From assembly GCF_030209375.1 (NCBI RefSeq), contig NZ_JARVSC010000012.1, positions 1 through 64,000 of the forward strand: a stretch of 64,000 nucleotides of DNA, read 5' to 3'. Below, in pieces: positions 62,588 through 64,000 of this stretch (position 1 is the stretch's first letter; every line of letters begins with the position of its first letter). Both the position numbers and the translations under genes were made by a program. The notes beneath the pieces were generated by a model. That model was given only the letters and a program-made list of their open reading frames with translations, had not been told where the DNA came from and searched no databases. This DNA comes from Plantibacter sp. ME-Dv--P-122b (GTDB taxonomy: Bacteria; Actinomycetota; Actinomycetes; Actinomycetales; Microbacteriaceae).

Positions 62588-63934
62588 TCAGTCGAGGGAG
62601 CGGCCGCGCATGTCCGAGAGGAACAGGGCGGCGACCGCGGCGACGACGAAGAATGCGGCGAACACGGAGAAGAGCAGGGTGTTCCCTCCGAGGAGGAGCG
62701 CCGGTACCGACAGCGGGGCGATGATCGAGGCGATACGGCCGATGCCGGCGGCCCACCCCGCCCCCGTCGCACGGAGCGCCGTCGGATACAGCTCCGGGGT
62801 CGTCGCATACAGGGCGCCCCAGGCGCCGAGGTTGCAGAAGGACAGGCACATGCCGAACACGATGATCATCGGTTCGGTCGTCGCCGTGCCGAACAGGACC
62901 GCCGACACCGCGGAACCCGCGAGGAAGGTCGCAAGGGTCTGCTTCCGGCCCCAGGCCTCGATCAGCCACGCCGAGACGGCATAGCCCGGGATCTGGGCCA
63001 GGGTGATGATGAGGGTGAACCCGAAGGACCGGACGAGCGAGAAGCCGGATTCGACGAGGATCGTCGGGATCCAGATGAACGCACCGTAGTAGGAGAAGTT
63101 GACGCAGAACCACACGATCCACAGCGATCCGGTGTCGCGGCGGTGCGTGGCCACCCACAGTCCACGGAGGCGCTCGCCGGTCGAGAGGCCGGTGCTGACG
63201 GGGCTGTCCGTGCTGGTGTCGTCGGCGGCCTGCGGGTGGGCGACGCCGGCCGAGGCCTCGAACTCGCGGACGACGGCCTCGGCCTCGCGGTGGCGCCCAC
63301 GCGACTCGAGGAAACGCACCGACTCGGGGAGCCTCGTCCGCACGATGGCCGCGTAGACCGCGGGCAACGCGCCGATGGCGAGGGCCCAGCGCCACCCGTC
63401 GTCGCTCGTCGGCACGACCAGGTAGCCGATGAGGGCGGCGGCGATCCACCCGATGGCCCAGAACGCCTCCAGGAACACGATGATCCGCCCGCGGATCCGT
63501 GGCGGGGCGAACTCGCTCATGAGGGTCGAGGCGACGGGCAGCTCGGCGCCGAGTCCGAGGCCGACGATGAACCGCAGCACGATGAGGACGCCGAGTCCCC
63601 AGGCGAGGGCCGACGCGCCCGTCGCGATGCCGAACACGAGCAGGGTGATCGCGAAGACGTGGCGCCGACCGACCCGGTCGGCGAGCAGACCGCCGAGCGT
63701 CGCACCGATGGCCATACCGAGGAACCCGGCGGAGGCGATCCAGGAGAGCTCCGTGTTCCCGAGCCGCCACTGCACGGCGAGTTGGGCGAGCACGAAGGAC
63801 ACGAGTCCCACGTCCATGGCGTCGAGGGCCCAGCCGACGCCGGAACCGACGAGCAGTCGCCCGTGGGCCTTGGTGAACGGGAGCGCGTCGAGGCGCTCGC
63901 TGCGGGTGCGGGGTGTGGTGGGGGCGGTGGACAC
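62588..63934 (-). CDS. MFS transporter (metabolite:H+ symporter type)
   Basis: The 448-residue permease has 12 predicted helices, A-motif GGLLADRVGRRHVF, LRFIVGLGLGAELPVAST and RLPESVRFLESRGRHREAE, close to the aromatic-acid and sugar-acid symporters. GTG 63934 lies 6 nt after CAGAAT (63946-63941, minus strand), so the leaderless start is preferred over an ATG at 63997. The aldose epimerase gene follows it on the same strand, which hints at a sugar substrate. Confidence 0.9.
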   Translation of the reverse strand: MSTAPTTPRTRSERLDALPFTKAHGRLLVGSGVGWALDAMDVGLVSFVLAQLAVQWRLGNTELSWIASAGFLGMAIGATLGGLLADRVGRRHVFAITLLVFGIATGASALAWGLGVLIVLRFIVGLGLGAELPVASTLMSEFAPPRIRGRIIVFLEAFWAIGWIAAALIGYLVVPTSDDGWRWALAIGALPAVYAAIVRTRLPESVRFLESRGRHREAEAVVREFEASAGVAHPQAADDTSTDSPVSTGLSTGERLRGLWVATHRRDTGSLWIVWFCVNFSYYGAFIWIPTILVESGFSLVRSFGFTLIITLAQIPGYAVSAWLIEAWGRKQTLATFLAGSAVSAVLFGTATTEPMIIVFGMCLSFCNLGAWGALYATTPELYPTALRATGAGWAAGIGRIASIIAPLSVPALLLGGNTLLFSVFAAFFVVAAVAALFLSDMRGRSLD

Positions 63935-63940
63935 GTCACC

Positions 63941-63946
63941 ATTCTG
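63941..63946 (-). promoter_or_regulatory. Leaderless-type -10 box of the MFS gene
   Basis: CAGAAT is followed by 6 nt and GTG 63934. A separate TAGGCT at 63985-63990 on the plus strand is probably the promoter of a gene beyond the window. Confidence 0.5.
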
Positions 63947-64000
63947 GTGCAGGATGTGCCCACCGACGCCGGTCCGTCGCAGATAGGCTGACGGCATCGA

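Overview
The window is high-GC actinobacterial chromosome, and gene content and order point to the family Microbacteriaceae (Plantibacter/Rathayibacter/Clavibacter-like; the genus cannot be fixed from sequence alone). Supporting signs are the phoU-senX3-regX3-lpqE-carD-ispDF-cysS-rlmB block, a lone CIRCE-controlled groL, IdeR, XPB helicase with its partner, a galU-rimJ-SepX/GlpR-like block, -10 boxes of the TAGGCT/TAGACT type, many apparently leaderless genes, and the dispersed repeat whose translation reads SLSLSKG. No rRNA operon, CRISPR array, prophage or insertion sequence was seen. Three tRNAs are present.

Layout. 0-0.9 kb: the 3' end of a sortase-anchored, chaplin-like repeat surface protein. 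1-9.9 kb: phosphate-type two-component system with PhoU, a lipoprotein, CarD, bifunctional IspDF, an AlkZ-like DNA glycosylase, CysS and RlmB. 10-17.5 kb: a DUF4032 kinase-like protein, a sugar ABC ATPase, a DsbA-like membrane thioredoxin protein, tRNA-Thr, a YdcZ permease, MsrB with a nitroreductase, DUF3263, a LytR_C protein and CspA. 17.6-21 kb: groL, a frameshifted lipoprotein gene and an orphan WXG100 protein. 21-30.7 kb: an OmpR-type two-component pair, XPB and its helicase-associated partner, a cold-shock protein with DUF3027, SerC and IdeR. 30.7-35 kb: a CHAP hydrolase with a long leader, a candidate small RNA, an HNH nuclease, tRNA-Arg, and LysR and TetR regulators. 35-39.1 kb: a CitA/CitB-like system divergent from a CitMHS citrate carrier. 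39.1-47.4 kb: a LysM lipoprotein, an oxidoreductase, a GT4 glycosyltransferase, a ROK regulator and a very large SF1-helicase-like protein that has lost its key ATPase residues. 47.4-52.8 kb: MscL, FmdB, 5-FTHF cyclo-ligase, GalU, RimJ-type acetyltransferase, SepX/GlpR-like protein and tRNA-Ala. 52.9-64 kb: an alanine-dehydrogenase-like enzyme, a frameshifted DUF222/HNH gene between dispersed repeats, an MscS channel, a SIS-domain protein, two MFS carriers, a serine hydrolase and an aldose 1-epimerase.

How it works together. Most of the window is conserved housekeeping DNA. The regulatory modules that can be read from sequence are: PHO-box-like repeats between phoU and senX3; HrcA/CIRCE control of groL; an 11-bp direct repeat in front of the response regulator at 23.5 kb; and a two-component system facing its probable target, the citrate carrier. 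The strongest oddities are the ATPase-dead helicase homologue (43455-47192), the terminator-ended transcript candidate at 32250-32411, the two perfect hairpins at the 5' end of the second cold-shock mRNA, and the repeat-flanked broken DUF222/HNH gene. At about 15 genes a -10-like hexamer ends 6-8 nt before the start codon, which predicts leaderless mRNAs and fixes several start codons.
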